DNA of 64,000 nt from CADEEN01 sp963816315 (GCA_963816315.1 CAWFJZ010000048.1:248001-312000); one strand, 5' to 3'; shown: positions 45,418 through 55,474, counted from the stretch's first letter. The notes: a model not told the origin generated them from the letters alone. A program made the numbers and translations.

Positions 45418-46575
45418 ATGCCGATCCACCCCTCCAAGCGCAGTCTGCGCGTGCTGCACCTCGAAGACTCCGAGGTCGATCACGAGCTGGTGGCAGCACT
45501 GCTGGCGCGCGAGGGCCGCTCGCTGGCGGTGCTGCGCGTGGACAGCGAGGCCGCCTTCCGCGCGGCGCTCGAAGAAGACTGGGACGTGGTGCTGTCGGAC
45601 TACAACCTGCCGGACTTCTCCGGCCTGGCGGCGCTCGAGATCCTGAACGGCAGCGGCCGCCTGCTGCCCTTCGTCATCCTGTCCGGCGAGATCGGCGAGG
45701 ACGTGGCGGTGCAGGCCATGCGCGCCGGCGCCAGCGACTATCTGCTGAAGAGCAACCTGACGCGCCTGGTGCCGGCGCTCGAGCGCGCGATCGAGGCCAA
45801 CGAGACGCGCCGCGCGCGCAACGCCGCCGACCGCGAGCTCGCGGCCTCGAAGCAGCGCCTGTCGGAGCTGGCGCAGCATCTGCAAAGCAGCATCGAGCGC
45901 GAGCGCGCGGCGATCGCGCGCGAGATCCACGACGATGTCGGCGGCTCGCTGGCGGCATTGAAGTTCGACCTGGCATGGATGGCGCGCCATGCGCACGACG
46001 CCGACGTGCTGGCGCGCGTGACCTCGGCGCTGGAGATGACCGGCCATGCCATCGAAGCCAGCCAGCGCATCATGCACAACCTGCGCCCGGCGATCCTGGA
46101 GCAGGGCCTCGTGGCCGCACTGCAATGGATGGCGCAGCGCTTCGAAAAACGCATGGCCATCACCTGCTCGTTTCGCACCAGCCACGAACACCTCGACCTG
46201 CCGCAAGGCGTGCCGCTGGTGGCCTACCGCGCGGTGCAGGAGGCGCTGACCAACGTCAGCAAACATGCGCAGGCCCGGCGCGTCACGATCGATCTGTCTC
46301 TCGCGCGCGGCGTGCTGTCGATCGAGGTCAGCGACGACGGCCGCGGCCTCTCGACCGACGCGCTGGCCAAGGCCGGCAGCTTCGGCATCCGCGGCCTGCG
46401 CGAGCGCGCCGAGACCGTCAGCGGCTGGGTCGATCTGTCGAGCGGCACGGCGGGCACGACGATCATCTTGTCGGTGCCGGTGTCGCAAGCGCAACGCGCC
46501 AAGGCCGCGGCAACGACGCTGCAAGGCCTCGACAACGCCGAGCACGACCCTTCCGCCTGGGGCACCGATCTGTGA
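45418..46575 (+). CDS. Response-regulator-receiver/histidine kinase (NarX-like HisKA_3)
   Basis: A 385-residue soluble sensor kinase. An N-terminal receiver domain (about residues 10-125) has the phosphoacceptor aspartate in VVLSDYNLPDFSGL. The kinase core has the phosphorylated histidine in AREIHDDVGGSLAALKFDL near residue 175, a short coiled coil ahead of it, and an ATPase domain with AVQEALTNVSKHAQA, SDDGRGL and GSFGIRGLRERAE. There are no membrane helices, so the input is probably a phosphorelay through the receiver. Its stop overlaps the GTG of the response regulator gene. Confidence 0.92.
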   Translation: MPIHPSKRSLRVLHLEDSEVDHELVAALLAREGRSLAVLRVDSEAAFRAALEEDWDVVLSDYNLPDFSGLAALEILNGSGRLLPFVILSGEIGEDVAVQAMRAGASDYLLKSNLTRLVPALERAIEANETRRARNAADRELAASKQRLSELAQHLQSSIERERAAIAREIHDDVGGSLAALKFDLAWMARHAHDADVLARVTSALEMTGHAIEASQRIMHNLRPAILEQGLVAALQWMAQRFEKRMAITCSFRTSHEHLDLPQGVPLVAYRAVQEALTNVSKHAQARRVTIDLSLARGVLSIEVSDDGRGLSTDALAKAGSFGIRGLRERAETVSGWVDLSSGTAGTTIILSVPVSQAQRAKAAATTLQGLDNAEHDPSAWGTDL

Positions 46576-47207
46576 TCGACGTCATCATCTGCGACGACCA
46601 CGCGCTGATCCGGCGCGGCATCCGCGACACGCTGACCGACGCGGTGGACATCCGCGTCGTCGGCGAGGCCGGCGATTACGGCGAACTGCGAGCGCTGATG
46701 CGCACGACGCGCTGCGACGTGCTGGTGCTCGACATCAACATGCCCGGCCGCAGCGGTCTCGACGTGCTGCATGCGCTGAAGGACGAAGGCAGCGCGGTCA
46801 AGGCCCTGGTCGTCAGCATGTACCCCGAAGACCAGTACGCGCTGCGCGCACTGCGCGGCGGCGCTTTCGGCTACGTCAACAAGGGCGGCGACCCGCAGTT
46901 GATCGTGCAGGCCGTGCGCACGGTGGCGCAGGGCCGCAAGTACGTCACGCCCGAGATCGCGCAGATGCTGGTCGAGAGCCTGTCTGCGCCGGCGCCCGAG
47001 CTGCCACACCAGAAGCTCAGCGACCGCGAGTTGCAGACGCTGGTCATGATCGCCTCGGGCAAGCGGCTGTCGGACATCGCCACCCTGCTGACGCTGTCGC
47101 CGAAGACGGTCTCGGTGTACCGCGCGCGCGTGCTCGAAAAGTTGAGGCTGGCCAACAACTCCGAGCTGACCGTCTATGCGATCCGCAATGGATTGGTCGG
47201 CGAGTAG
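46572..47207 (+). CDS. NarL/FixJ-type response regulator
   Basis: A 211-residue regulator with a receiver domain (phosphoacceptor in VLVLDINMPGRSGLDV, K in FGYVNKGGDP) and a LuxR-type DNA-binding domain (LSDRELQTLVMIASGKRLSD and SPKTVSVYRARVLEKL). The GTG start overlaps the kinase stop (GTGA), and the pair is clearly one two-component system. Its targets are unknown. Confidence 0.93.
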   Translation: MIDVIICDDHALIRRGIRDTLTDAVDIRVVGEAGDYGELRALMRTTRCDVLVLDINMPGRSGLDVLHALKDEGSAVKALVVSMYPEDQYALRALRGGAFGYVNKGGDPQLIVQAVRTVAQGRKYVTPEIAQMLVESLSAPAPELPHQKLSDRELQTLVMIASGKRLSDIATLLTLSPKTVSVYRARVLEKLRLANNSELTVYAIRNGLVGE

Positions 47208-47348
47208 AGAACTATCACCGCTTCTCGAGTTTGCGCTGTGAGCGTGGCCGCGCACGCTCTTACTGTTGATTGCAATGCAGTGGCCGATTAGAGCGAGGCC
47301 TCTCGATAGCATTCTTTGTCGTTCCTACTACAAAGATGAACCCGCTCC

Positions 47349-48762
47349 ATGAAGTCCCTCGCCTTGCATTGCTCCGTGGCCGTTTTGTTGGTTGCTTGCG
47401 GAGGCGCAGAGCCTGACGCCGCAGCAGCGTCGGCCTCTACTCCATCCTCTTCCGACCGCGCGCAAGCGTTGGCCGCCAGCAGTTGGACCCCGGTGGCCAA
47501 CGAATACCAGGTCTTCGACATCGCCTCGACCAGCACCGTGCGCTACGGCGCCGGCGATTCATGGGTGCACAAGAGCGTCACCGGGCGCGCGGACTGCAGC
47601 AATGAATTTTTCGGCTCCGACCCGGCGTTCATGGTCGTCAAGCATTGCGAAGTCTGGAGCGATGGCGCCGCAGCACCGGCGCCCACGCCTGCTCCCGCAC
47701 CGGCGCCCACGCCTGCCCCAGCACCGGTGGCCGGCCCCGGTTTGTCCGCGCCCCGCGCCAGCGCGGCCATCATGGTTTCCGGCCACAGCCTCACGGCGCA
47801 CGGCACCTTCGCCAACATGGAAGCGGTGGCGGGCAGCCAGGGCACGCCGATGGTGTGGAACAAGCAGATCGTCAACGGCTCGCCAACGCGCTTCCGCACC
47901 CGTGGCGGCGACCTGAACGATGCATCGTTCTCCGGCTATCGGATGGGCGACAACCGCTATGGCACGAACATGGACATCGCCGCCGAGCTGCTCTATCCGC
48001 AGACGATCGGCGGCCAGCGCTACGACACGCTCGTGCTGACCGAGCGCCACGACATCGTCAACACGCTGATCTGGGAAGACACGGTGCGCTACTCACGGCA
48101 CTTCCAGGATCGCCTCGTCGCCGGCAATGCCGCGGCCAACAGCTACCTCTATCACTCGTGGCTGGCCATTGCCGACAAGAACAACCCGGCGTCGTGGCTG
48201 GCCTACGAGCGCACCGTGGCCAAGGCCTGGCAGTGCACGGCGGCGCGTGTCAACGTCTCGCTGGCCGCGGCCGGGCGCGCTGACCGCATGACGTACCTGC
48301 CGGCCGCTCTGGCCCTGGCCGATCTGGTCGAGCAGGCCGCGGTTCGCGGCTGGGTGGCAGGCGTGAGCACCGGCGATGCCGCGCTGACGATCGACCGCCT
48401 GTTCACGGACGCGCTGCACCTGTCGCCGCTCGGCGAGTACTACCTGTCGCTGGTCACGTATGCCTCGGTTTATCGCCGCTCGCCGGTGGGCGCGTGGGCG
48501 CCGGCCGAACGTCACCGCGGAGCAGGCCAGCGCGCTGCAGAACGTGGCCTGGCAGTCGGTCTCGAACCACTACAACACGGCCAGCGAGCCGAGCATGGAC
48601 CAGTGCCAGGCGGCGATGCGCGACCAGGTGTGCAGCGCCTACGCCAACTACTCGGGCAACACGGGTGTGGCCGCCACTTGCGGCGCCCGCTTCTCGCAGC
48701 AGGACCAGGGCAACCCGTTCTTCTACGGCGCCGAGACCGACCAAGGCTACTGGTTGCCTTGA
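47349..48762 (+). CDS. SGNH-hydrolase-like lipoprotein, one frameshift near the C terminus
   Basis: A secreted lipoprotein (lipobox LLVAC near residue 17) with an N-terminal domain of about 90 residues, an alanine/proline/threonine-rich linker, and a catalytic-like domain. IMVSGHSLTAHG resembles SGNH block I with GHSL for GDSL, and DALHLSPLGEYYLS supplies the block V Asp-His pair, so an esterase role is plausible. The frame breaks near 48503 (VGAWAP then PNVTAEQASALQ); removing one G gives 470 residues. The C-terminal part holds four cysteines. No exact family was recognised. Confidence 0.65.
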
Positions 48763-48769
48763 GCGGCGA

Positions 48770-49201
48770 TCAGCGCGCGGCGCGCCTGCGAACGCGCTCG
48801 AGGTAGGCCAGCCCGTCCGGCGGCAGGCCGCTGCGCTGCGAGGCCCACACCATTTCGCCCAGGCACTCCATGACCTCGTGGTGGGCGTCGTGCAGCGAGC
48901 CGCGTTTGGCGGCGAGCAGTTCCACGGCTTGGCGGATGCCGCGTGGCTGATCGATCGAACACTGCTCGCTGATCGTCAGGTGCATCGACAGGTGCAGGAA
49001 CGGGTTGGTGCGGCCGCTCTCGACGCTGTAGGTTGCGGCCAGGGCTTCGTTCACGTCCGCCAGCTCGGCATGGTGCTCGGGGTGTTCGTCGATCCACTGC
49101 GCCGCCAACACTTCCATCGGCTGCAACGCCAGGCGTTCGCGGTCTTTGCGCCAGGCCTCGCAGAAGAAGCGCCGGACGTCGTGCTGTGAAGGGCTGAACA
49201 T
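48770..49201 (-). CDS. DUF1841 family protein
   Basis: A 143-residue helical cytoplasmic protein matching the proteobacterial DUF1841 family, with NPFLHLSMHLTISEQCSIDQ and HHEVMECLGEMVWASQRSG as hallmark segments. The frame is open far upstream, but the family start MFSPSQHDVRRFF is clear. It is divergent from the nitroreductase-like gene, with 36 bases between starts. Function is unknown. Confidence 0.88.
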   Translation of the reverse strand: MFSPSQHDVRRFFCEAWRKDRERLALQPMEVLAAQWIDEHPEHHAELADVNEALAATYSVESGRTNPFLHLSMHLTISEQCSIDQPRGIRQAVELLAAKRGSLHDAHHEVMECLGEMVWASQRSGLPPDGLAYLERVRRRAAR

Positions 49202-49237
49202 GGCCCGACAATTGTCAGCCCAACACGAAAGACCCCG

Positions 49238-49813
49238 ATGCAAGTCAGCACCGAACAGCTCTTCACCCAGGCCCGCACGCAAAACGGCTACAAGCCGACG
49301 ACGGTCAGCGACGATCAACTGCGTGCCCTCTACGACCTGCTGAAGTGGGGCCCGACCTCGGCCAACTGCTCGCCGGCGCGCTTCCAGTTCGCGCGCAGCG
49401 CGCAGGCGAAGGAAAAACTGATGACTTGCGCCTCGTCGGCCAACGCATCGAAGATCAAGCAGGCGCCCGTCACCGCGATCATCGGCATGGACATGGCGTT
49501 CTACGACAAGCTGCCGATGCTGTTCCCGCACACCGACGCGCGGGCCTGGTTCGTCGGCAACGAAGCCAAGATCGAGGAGACCGCATTTCGCAACTCGTCG
49601 CTGCAAGGCGGCTACTTCATCATCGCCGCACGCGCGCTCGGCTTGGGGTGCGGGCCGATGAGCGGCTTCGACGCGGCCAAGGTCGACGCCGCGTTCTGGA
49701 GCGGCACCACGGTCAAGACGAACTTCATCTGCACGCTCGGCGAGGGCGACCCGGCCAAGGTGTTTGCGCGCAGCCCACGGCTGTCGTTCGAGGAAGCCTG
49801 CAGCCTGACATGA
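49238..49813 (+). CDS. RutE/HadB-type nitroreductase family protein (malonic semialdehyde reductase)
   Basis: A 191-residue flavoprotein of the nitroreductase fold, in the RutE branch that reduces malonic semialdehyde to 3-hydroxypropionate during pyrimidine breakdown. LLKWGPTSANCSPARFQF, IGMDMAFYDKLPMLFPH and LGCGPMSGFD are characteristic. Other rut genes are not in the window, so the enzyme may serve a general detoxifying role. The start is well placed after the divergent DUF1841 gene. Confidence 0.88.
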   Translation: MQVSTEQLFTQARTQNGYKPTTVSDDQLRALYDLLKWGPTSANCSPARFQFARSAQAKEKLMTCASSANASKIKQAPVTAIIGMDMAFYDKLPMLFPHTDARAWFVGNEAKIEETAFRNSSLQGGYFIIAARALGLGCGPMSGFDAAKVDAAFWSGTTVKTNFICTLGEGDPAKVFARSPRLSFEEACSLT

Positions 49814-49890
49814 CGACCCCTGGCTCGCTTCGCTCGCTTCCCCCGAGGGGAGCGCGGGCCGCTTGGGAGCGGCCCGGCGCTGGCCCGCGC
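49804..49890. repeat. Intergenic repeat, inverse copy of the 44.2-kb element
   Basis: CCCTGGCTCGCTTCGCTCGC followed by CCCCGAGGGGAGCG and CCGCTTGGGAGCGGCCCGGCG reads as the complement of the repeat at 44238-44302. Several short stems are possible. It lies between the RutE-like and TSUP genes and runs almost to the presumed TTG start of the latter. Confidence 0.6.
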
Positions 49891-49898
49891 GTGAACCT

Positions 49899-50648
49899 TT
49901 GAGCTTCATCACCGACCCCTGGTTCTACGCCGCGGCGATCCCCGCGGTGTTGTTGATGGGCTTGTCGAAGAGTGGTTTCCTGATCGGCTTCGGCGCGCTG
50001 GCGACGCCGATGATGGCGCTGGCGGTGCCGGTGCCGCAGGCCGCGGCGATCATGTTGCCGCTGCTGCTGGTGATGGACTTCACCAGCATCCAGCAGTTGT
50101 GGCGGCATCGCGACCGCGAGCTGCTGCGCCTGCTGCTGCCGGCCGGCCTGATCGGCACGGTGGTCGGCACGTTGCTCTTCGGCGTCTTGTCGGGCAAGGC
50201 CGTGGCCGCGGTCGTCGGCGTGTTGACGCTGCTCTTTCTGGCGCAGCGCCTGGTCTTCCCGCCGCGCGCCGATGCACCGCCGCCGCCCAAGGCCGTCGGC
50301 TTCGTGCTCGGCATTGCCGCCGGCTTCACGAGCTTCGTCGCCCATGCCGGCAGCCCGCCGCTGTCGGCTTATGTGTTGCCGCTGCGACTCGACCCGATCC
50401 GCTTCACCGCAACGATGGCGGTGCTGTTCACGGCGATCAATTTGTCGAAGTGGATTCCGTACGCATGGCTGGGCTTGCTCGACCTGCGCAACCTGGCCAC
50501 GTCGCTGGTGCTGGTGCCGCTGGCGCCGCTCGGGGTCTGGCTCGGCATCTGGCTGACGCGGCGCATCGCCTCGGCATGGTTTTACCGCATCGCCTACACC
50601 GGCATGGCGGCCACGGGGGTGAAGTTGCTGTGGGATGGGCTGCGCTGA
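49899..50648 (+). CDS. TSUP family permease (TauE/SafE)
   Basis: A 249-residue transporter with eight hydrophobic helices in two repeats. LLMGLSKSGFLIGFGALATP and GFTSFVAHAGSPPLSAYVLP are the paired signatures. Members export sulfite, sulfonates or other organic anions. No ATG or GTG fits; the TTG at 49899 directly precedes the conserved SFITDPWFY start. The gene is convergent with the KefB/C-like gene, leaving three bases between stops after frame correction. Confidence 0.88.
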   Translation: MSFITDPWFYAAAIPAVLLMGLSKSGFLIGFGALATPMMALAVPVPQAAAIMLPLLLVMDFTSIQQLWRHRDRELLRLLLPAGLIGTVVGTLLFGVLSGKAVAAVVGVLTLLFLAQRLVFPPRADAPPPPKAVGFVLGIAAGFTSFVAHAGSPPLSAYVLPLRLDPIRFTATMAVLFTAINLSKWIPYAWLGLLDLRNLATSLVLVPLAPLGVWLGIWLTRRIASAWFYRIAYTGMAATGVKLLWDGLR

Positions 50649-50651
50649 AAT

Positions 50652-52485
50652 TCAGTCGCCGGCCTTGGCCTCGCCCGCCCAGCCTTCGCTCGGTCGCCCG
50701 GCTGTCCTTCCGCTGCCGCTCCTCGGCCATGAACTGCTCCATCTGCGCGCGGCCGATCTTGCTCATCGCGATCAGCTTGGACTCGTCTTTGAAATGCGGC
50801 GCCGCTTGTTCGAGCTGCTCCAAGTTGTGGCGACGAAAGCGCAGCGCCAGGTTGCGCGCCTGGTGGCGCGGCAAGCCGAGCGTCTCGAGCACGCCGCGCG
50901 CGCTCATCAGCGCCGAGTCGAACGTCTCGCGCTCGATCAGCGTCACGCCGCGGTCGCGCAGTTGGTACAGGTGCTGCACGTTGCGCGCGCGGGCGACGAT
51001 CTGCAGCGCGGGGAAATGTTCGCGCGCCATGTCCACCAGCGCCAAGCTCTGCTGCACATCGTCGATGGCGACGACGAGCACCCGCGCTTCGGCCGCACCC
51101 GCCTTGCGCAGCAGATCGAGCCGCGTCGCGTCGCCGTAGAACACCTTCAGGCCGAAGCGGCGGATGCCCTCGACGGCTTCGCTGTCGTAGTCGAGCACCG
51201 TCGGCTGGATGCCGTTGGCCAGCAGCACGCGGCCGACGATCTGACCGTAGCGGCCGAAGCCGGCGATGATGACCTGCTGGTTCTGCGGCTCGTCGAGCTC
51301 GGCGAGTTGGCGCGCGCCTTGCTGCATCAGCTTCGGCAGCAGCCACTTGTCAGCCAGCACCAGCGCCAGCGGCGAGATCAGCATCGACACCGCCACCGCG
51401 GCGACGAGCAGCGACGACGTGGCGCCGTCGATCACGCCGGCCTGCTGCGCCGCCTGAAAAACGACGAAGCCGAACTCGCCGCCCTGCGCCAGCAGGATGA
51501 CGAACACCGGCCGCTCGGCCAGCGGGATCGGCATGCCGCGCGCGATCAGCGCCAGCACGATCGCCTTGACGAGCAGAAAGCCGAGCACGATCGCCGCGAT
51601 CAGTCCCGGCTGCGCGATCACGACCGCGAAGTCGATGCTCATGCCGACGGCGATGAAGAACAGGCCGAGCAGCAAGCCTTTGAACGGTTCGAGATCGGTC
51701 TCCAGCTCGCGCCGGTATTCGCTTTCGGCGAGCAGCACGCCGGCGAGAAAGGCGCCGAGGGCCATCGACAACCCAACCGCATGCATCAGCGCCGCGGTGG
51801 CGACGACGAGCAGCAGCGCCGCCGCGGTGAAGACCTCGGGCGTCTTGCTGCCGGCGATCCAGCGCAGCGCCGGGCGCAGCAGCAAGCGTCCGCCGAGCAG
51901 CAGGCCCGCGATCACGGCGACCGCCTTGGCGGCGCCCCACCAGCCGCCGCCGGCCGCCTGCGCCGCCGCGGGCGCGAGGAAGGGCATCGCAGCCAGGATC
52001 GGAATGGCCGACACGTCCTGGAACAGCGCGATCGCCAGCACGCCCTGGCCGGCGTTGGTGGGCATGGCCTTGCGCTCGTCCAGCACCGCCAGGCCGATCG
52101 CGGTGGACGACATCGCCAGGCCGAGCGCGGCCGCCACCGCCAGCGGCCACGCCACGCCGAACATCAGCGCCACGCCGGCCATCAGCGCCGCACTGGCGCC
52201 GACCTGCACCGTGCCCCAGCCGAAGATCGGCCGGCGCATCGACCACAAGCGGCGCGGCTCGAGTTCCAGGCCGACCAAGAACAGCATCAGCACGACGCCG
52301 AACTCGGCCACCGACAGAATCGTCTTCGCATCGGTGACGAGCGCCAGGCCCCACGGCCCGATGGCGATGCCGGCGCCGAGGTAGCCGATGATCGAGCCGA
52401 GGCCGAGCACACGCGCCAGCGGCACGGCGATGACCGCGGCGGCGAGGTAGATCAGGCTCGTCGTCAGCCAGGTGGTGTGTTCCAT
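50652..52485 (-). CDS. Monovalent cation:proton antiporter KefB/KefC-like, frameshift at the 3' end
   Basis: A glutathione-gated potassium efflux type protein. About 12 helices (residues 1-385; VAEFGVVLMLFLVGLELEP, LAQGGEFGFVVFQ) are followed by a cytoplasmic RCK/TrkA-N domain with the nucleotide motif IAGFGRYGQIVGRVLLANGI. As written the frame runs on to 50437 into the TSUP gene. Shifting near 50699 (one extra C) gives RPSEGWAGEAKAGD and a stop at 50652, for 610 residues. Its ATG overlaps the stop of the TolB-like gene (TGATG). A KefF-like gene heads the same operon, which supports the Kef assignment. Confidence 0.88.
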
Positions 52486-53534
52486 CAGCGGACGACGGCT
52501 GGTGAGTAGGCCAATGGTGCGAGCAGTCGCGGCGCGCTGCTGCCGTCGATCGCCAACGCAAAGGTGTTGGTCGCGGCCGGCGTCGTGTCGTCGGGCAGCG
52601 AGTACGCAATCTCACGATCGTCGATCCATTCGACCTGGTCATCGACGCTGCGCGTCTCGCGTGACAGCACGGTCTCCTTGCCGCTGGCGAGCTCGCGCAC
52701 GACGATCTGCCACACCACGCGGCCTTGCGGCGGCGGCACGACGCGGCGCTTGAAGGCGATGCGCTGGCCGTCGGGCGACAGCGACGGGCATTCGACGTTC
52801 GGCGCGATCACCGTCATGCGCTGCTGCGCGATGTCGCCTTGCACCAGCCACTGCTGGCCGCTGGTCTGCAGCGTGGCGTAGAAGCCTTTGCTATCGGGCG
52901 TGAAGGTGACACCCCAGAAGTTGAAGTCGCTGGCCTTGAACGGCTGGCCGTCCTTGATCACCGCAAACGCTTCGAGGTCGGCGGCGAGCACGCGTGCGCC
53001 TGGCACATCGATGATCGACGTGCGCGTCGAAAAGCCCGGCGCCGAATACGAATGCCCGCTGACGAACACCGTCGTCGCCGCCAGCGTGCCGTCGGCCGAC
53101 ATGCGCGTGCGGCTCGGCGCCCCGGCAAGGTCGAAGCTCGCCGTCTTGTGAAGTGCGCTGTCGAACAGGTGTGCGTGGTAAGTGGTGAGTGCGCCGCGTC
53201 TGGCTTCGAGGCAGATGCCGCGCCCCCCACCCGCGCTCACGGCATGCACGCGGTCGCAGTTCATCGTGCTGACCGATCGCGCGCCGTCGCCGGCGTGCAG
53301 CGATTCGAGCGCCATGCGGCCATGCGACGCGCCCGGGCCGGTGACGCGCAGCAGCAGGTAGGGCGCGGACGGCAATGACTGCAACGGCTTCTCGGTGCGC
53401 GTGATCGCAGCCGCGACCTGCGCGCGCTGTTGCGCCGCCCACCACGCGTAGGCGCCGGCCGCGGCGATGCAGGCCAGCCCCACGCCGAGAAAGGCGAGCA
53501 CGCGGGCGGGGGAGGGCGAGGTGGTGTCGATCAA
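52485..53534 (-). CDS. Membrane-anchored TolB-like beta-propeller protein
   Basis: A 349-residue protein with one N-terminal helix (VLAFLGVGLACIAAAGAYAW) followed by a periplasmic domain with PD40/TolB-like repeats (SLSPDGQRIAFKRRV, GVTFTPDSKGFYATL, VEWIDDREIAYSLPDD). The TTG start overlaps the TGA of the MFS gene (TTGA). It probably binds a protein partner or ligand at the outer face of the membrane. It sits between a transporter and a cation antiporter gene in a fully overlapping operon. Its function is unknown. Confidence 0.75.
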   Translation of the reverse strand: MIDTTSPSPARVLAFLGVGLACIAAAGAYAWWAAQQRAQVAAAITRTEKPLQSLPSAPYLLLRVTGPGASHGRMALESLHAGDGARSVSTMNCDRVHAVSAGGGRGICLEARRGALTTYHAHLFDSALHKTASFDLAGAPSRTRMSADGTLAATTVFVSGHSYSAPGFSTRTSIIDVPGARVLAADLEAFAVIKDGQPFKASDFNFWGVTFTPDSKGFYATLQTSGQQWLVQGDIAQQRMTVIAPNVECPSLSPDGQRIAFKRRVVPPPQGRVVWQIVVRELASGKETVLSRETRSVDDQVEWIDDREIAYSLPDDTTPAATNTFALAIDGSSAPRLLAPLAYSPAVVR

Positions 53535-54767
53535 GACAAGCGCTCCAATCGAATCCAAGTGCGCGCGGTGACCAACAGCGCGATGGCCAGCGCGCCGGCG
53601 AACAAGGCCACGGCGGTCTGCAGACTGAAGGCCTGCCACAGCACACCGAACAATGCCGAGCCGACCAGGCGCGACAGCCCCGTCGCCGTGGTGATCATCG
53701 CAAAGCCGCTGGCGCGCAGATCGGCCGGCAGCCAGGCGCTGATTGCCGCCATCAGCACGCCGTCGGTGCAGGCGTAGTACGCGCCGAGCAGCGCGAGTGC
53801 GAGTGCGCCCCAGAGCTTGTGCTGTTGCGAGGCCAGCAGGCACAGGCACGCCGCGAGCAGCAGCGCGTGGCCGAGCAGGATGACGCGGCCGCGGCCGATG
53901 CGGTCGGCCAGCTTGCCCGCGGGCACGGCGAGCGCGAGGTAAGTCAGCGCCGTGCCGAGAAACAGCAGCGGAAACCAGGCCACCGGCAAGGCCGCGCTGC
54001 GCTGCAGGAGCAGGTAGAAGAACGGATCGGCGACGGTGGTCAGGCCGAGCAGCGAGGCGGCGACGAGCACCGAGCGCAAACGCGTGATGCGCAGCAGGCC
54101 CATTGCCTGCGCGAAGGTCGGCCGCGCGGCAGCGACGGCGCTGCCGACCGGGCTGCGCACCAGCAGCAGCAAGGCCGCCAGGCCGGCCAGCGCGATGCAG
54201 AAGCTGGCGACGAAGATCACGTCGTAGGCCTCGGGCAACGCGGCCAGGATCGCGAAGGCGAGCAAGGGCCCCATCAACGCGCCGGCGCTGTCGAACGCGC
54301 GGTGCACGCCGAACGCCAGGCCGATGCGTTGCGGCTCGCTGGCCAGCGAGATCAGTGCGTCGCGCGGCGCGGTGCGGATGCCTTTGCCGACACGGTCGGC
54401 CGCCATCACCGCAGACAGCGCCGGCCACGACGCGCCGGCCGCGAGCCAGCCGAGCTTGCACGCGGCCGACAACCCATAGCCGGCCGCGGCCACCTGCTTG
54501 TGGCGCTGCCAGCGGTCGGCGCACCAGCCGCCGGCCAGGCGCGCTGCCGCAGCCGCGCCCTGGTACACCGCGTCGAGCAGGCCGATCTGCAAGAGGAGAG
54601 AGTTGCAAGGCGAAGACGAGGTACAGCGGCAGGATCGACGTCACCATCTCCGAGGCCACGTCGGTGAGCAGGCTGGTGACGCCGAGCGCATACACGGTCG
54701 GCGAAATGCCGCACCAGCGCGCGCCGCGCAACTGCTGCATCGCTTTCGTGTCGAGCGAGTAGGTCAT
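53531..54767 (-). pseudogene. MFS transporter, one frameshift near the N terminus
   Basis: A 12-helix major facilitator protein. The first 60 residues (ALGVTSLLTDVASEMVTSIL) and the rest from QIGLLDAVYQGAAAAARLAG are in different frames, with the break near 54596 in CTCTCTCCTCTTG. One extra base there explains it; corrected length is 411 residues. DRVGKGIRTAPRDALISL marks an MFS subgroup of unknown substrate. The start overlaps the stop of the KefF-like gene (ATGA), and the end overlaps the TolB-like gene. Confidence 0.85.
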
Positions 54768-55369
54768 GTTGGTCGATCGGTCGCACCGACCTCGATCACG
54801 TCGCAGGTGGCCATCTGATCGATCTCCGGCCACTGCGGATAACTCTGCAGCCGCTCGCCGAACACCTGCGCATGCGCCGCCATCTCCGCTTCGCCGACGC
54901 GGTGCGCGCCGTGCAGCAGCAGCGGCGGCAAAAAGCGCATGCCGCACAGCGCCGCGGTCTGCTCGTACGGCGGCAAAAAGGCGTCGAAGAAATGCCGGTT
55001 CGTGCCCTGCGGGCGGTAGCTGTCTTCGGCGCCGCCGGTCGAGGCGACGAGCCACAAGTCCTTGCCGACGAGCGCCTTGCCGCCGGGGCCGTAGGCCCAG
55101 CCGAAGGCGAAGACCTCATCGAGCCACAACTTCAACAGCGGCGTCATGCCGTACCAGTGCAGCGGCTGCAACCAGACGACGAGCTGCGCCGCGGCCAGTT
55201 CACGTTGCTCGGCGGCAACGTCGATCAGGTAGTCGGGGTAGAGCGCGTAGAGGTCGCGCACCTGCACGCGACCCGCCAGCGACGATGCGGCGGCACTGCG
55301 CATCATCTGCACGTTGACGCGTGAATGTTCGAGGTGCGGGTGCGCGGCGAGGACGAGGATCTGCGTCAA
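54764..55369 (-). CDS. KefF-like NAD(P)H-dependent quinone oxidoreductase
   Basis: A 201-residue flavodoxin-fold protein. VLAAHPHLEHSRVN is the FMN phosphate loop, QPLHWYGMTPLLKLWLDEV the quinone-reductase signature, and GWAYGPGGKALVGKDL follows. In enterobacteria KefF is the ancillary activator of KefC. Here the KefC-type gene is three genes downstream in the same overlapping operon, so the same partnership is likely. It starts at the operon head, divergent from the MaoC gene. Confidence 0.88.
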   Translation of the reverse strand: MTQILVLAAHPHLEHSRVNVQMMRSAAASSLAGRVQVRDLYALYPDYLIDVAAEQRELAAAQLVVWLQPLHWYGMTPLLKLWLDEVFAFGWAYGPGGKALVGKDLWLVASTGGAEDSYRPQGTNRHFFDAFLPPYEQTAALCGMRFLPPLLLHGAHRVGEAEMAAHAQVFGERLQSYPQWPEIDQMATCDVIEVGATDRPT

Positions 55370-55474
55370 GGCTCGGGGAGGTTGCCATCACCGCGACAGG
55401 CGGCCTCGTTACCATAGCCGCAAACAACCGCCGGAGGCGTTCGCTTGCCTGTGATCGATCCTGGATGGGGCGAA

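Noticed and set aside
50437..50651. C-terminal extension of the KefB/C-like protein into the convergent TSUP gene
   Set aside because: The extension is low-complexity and antisense to a conserved gene; a one-base shift gives a plausible end three bases from the TSUP stop.
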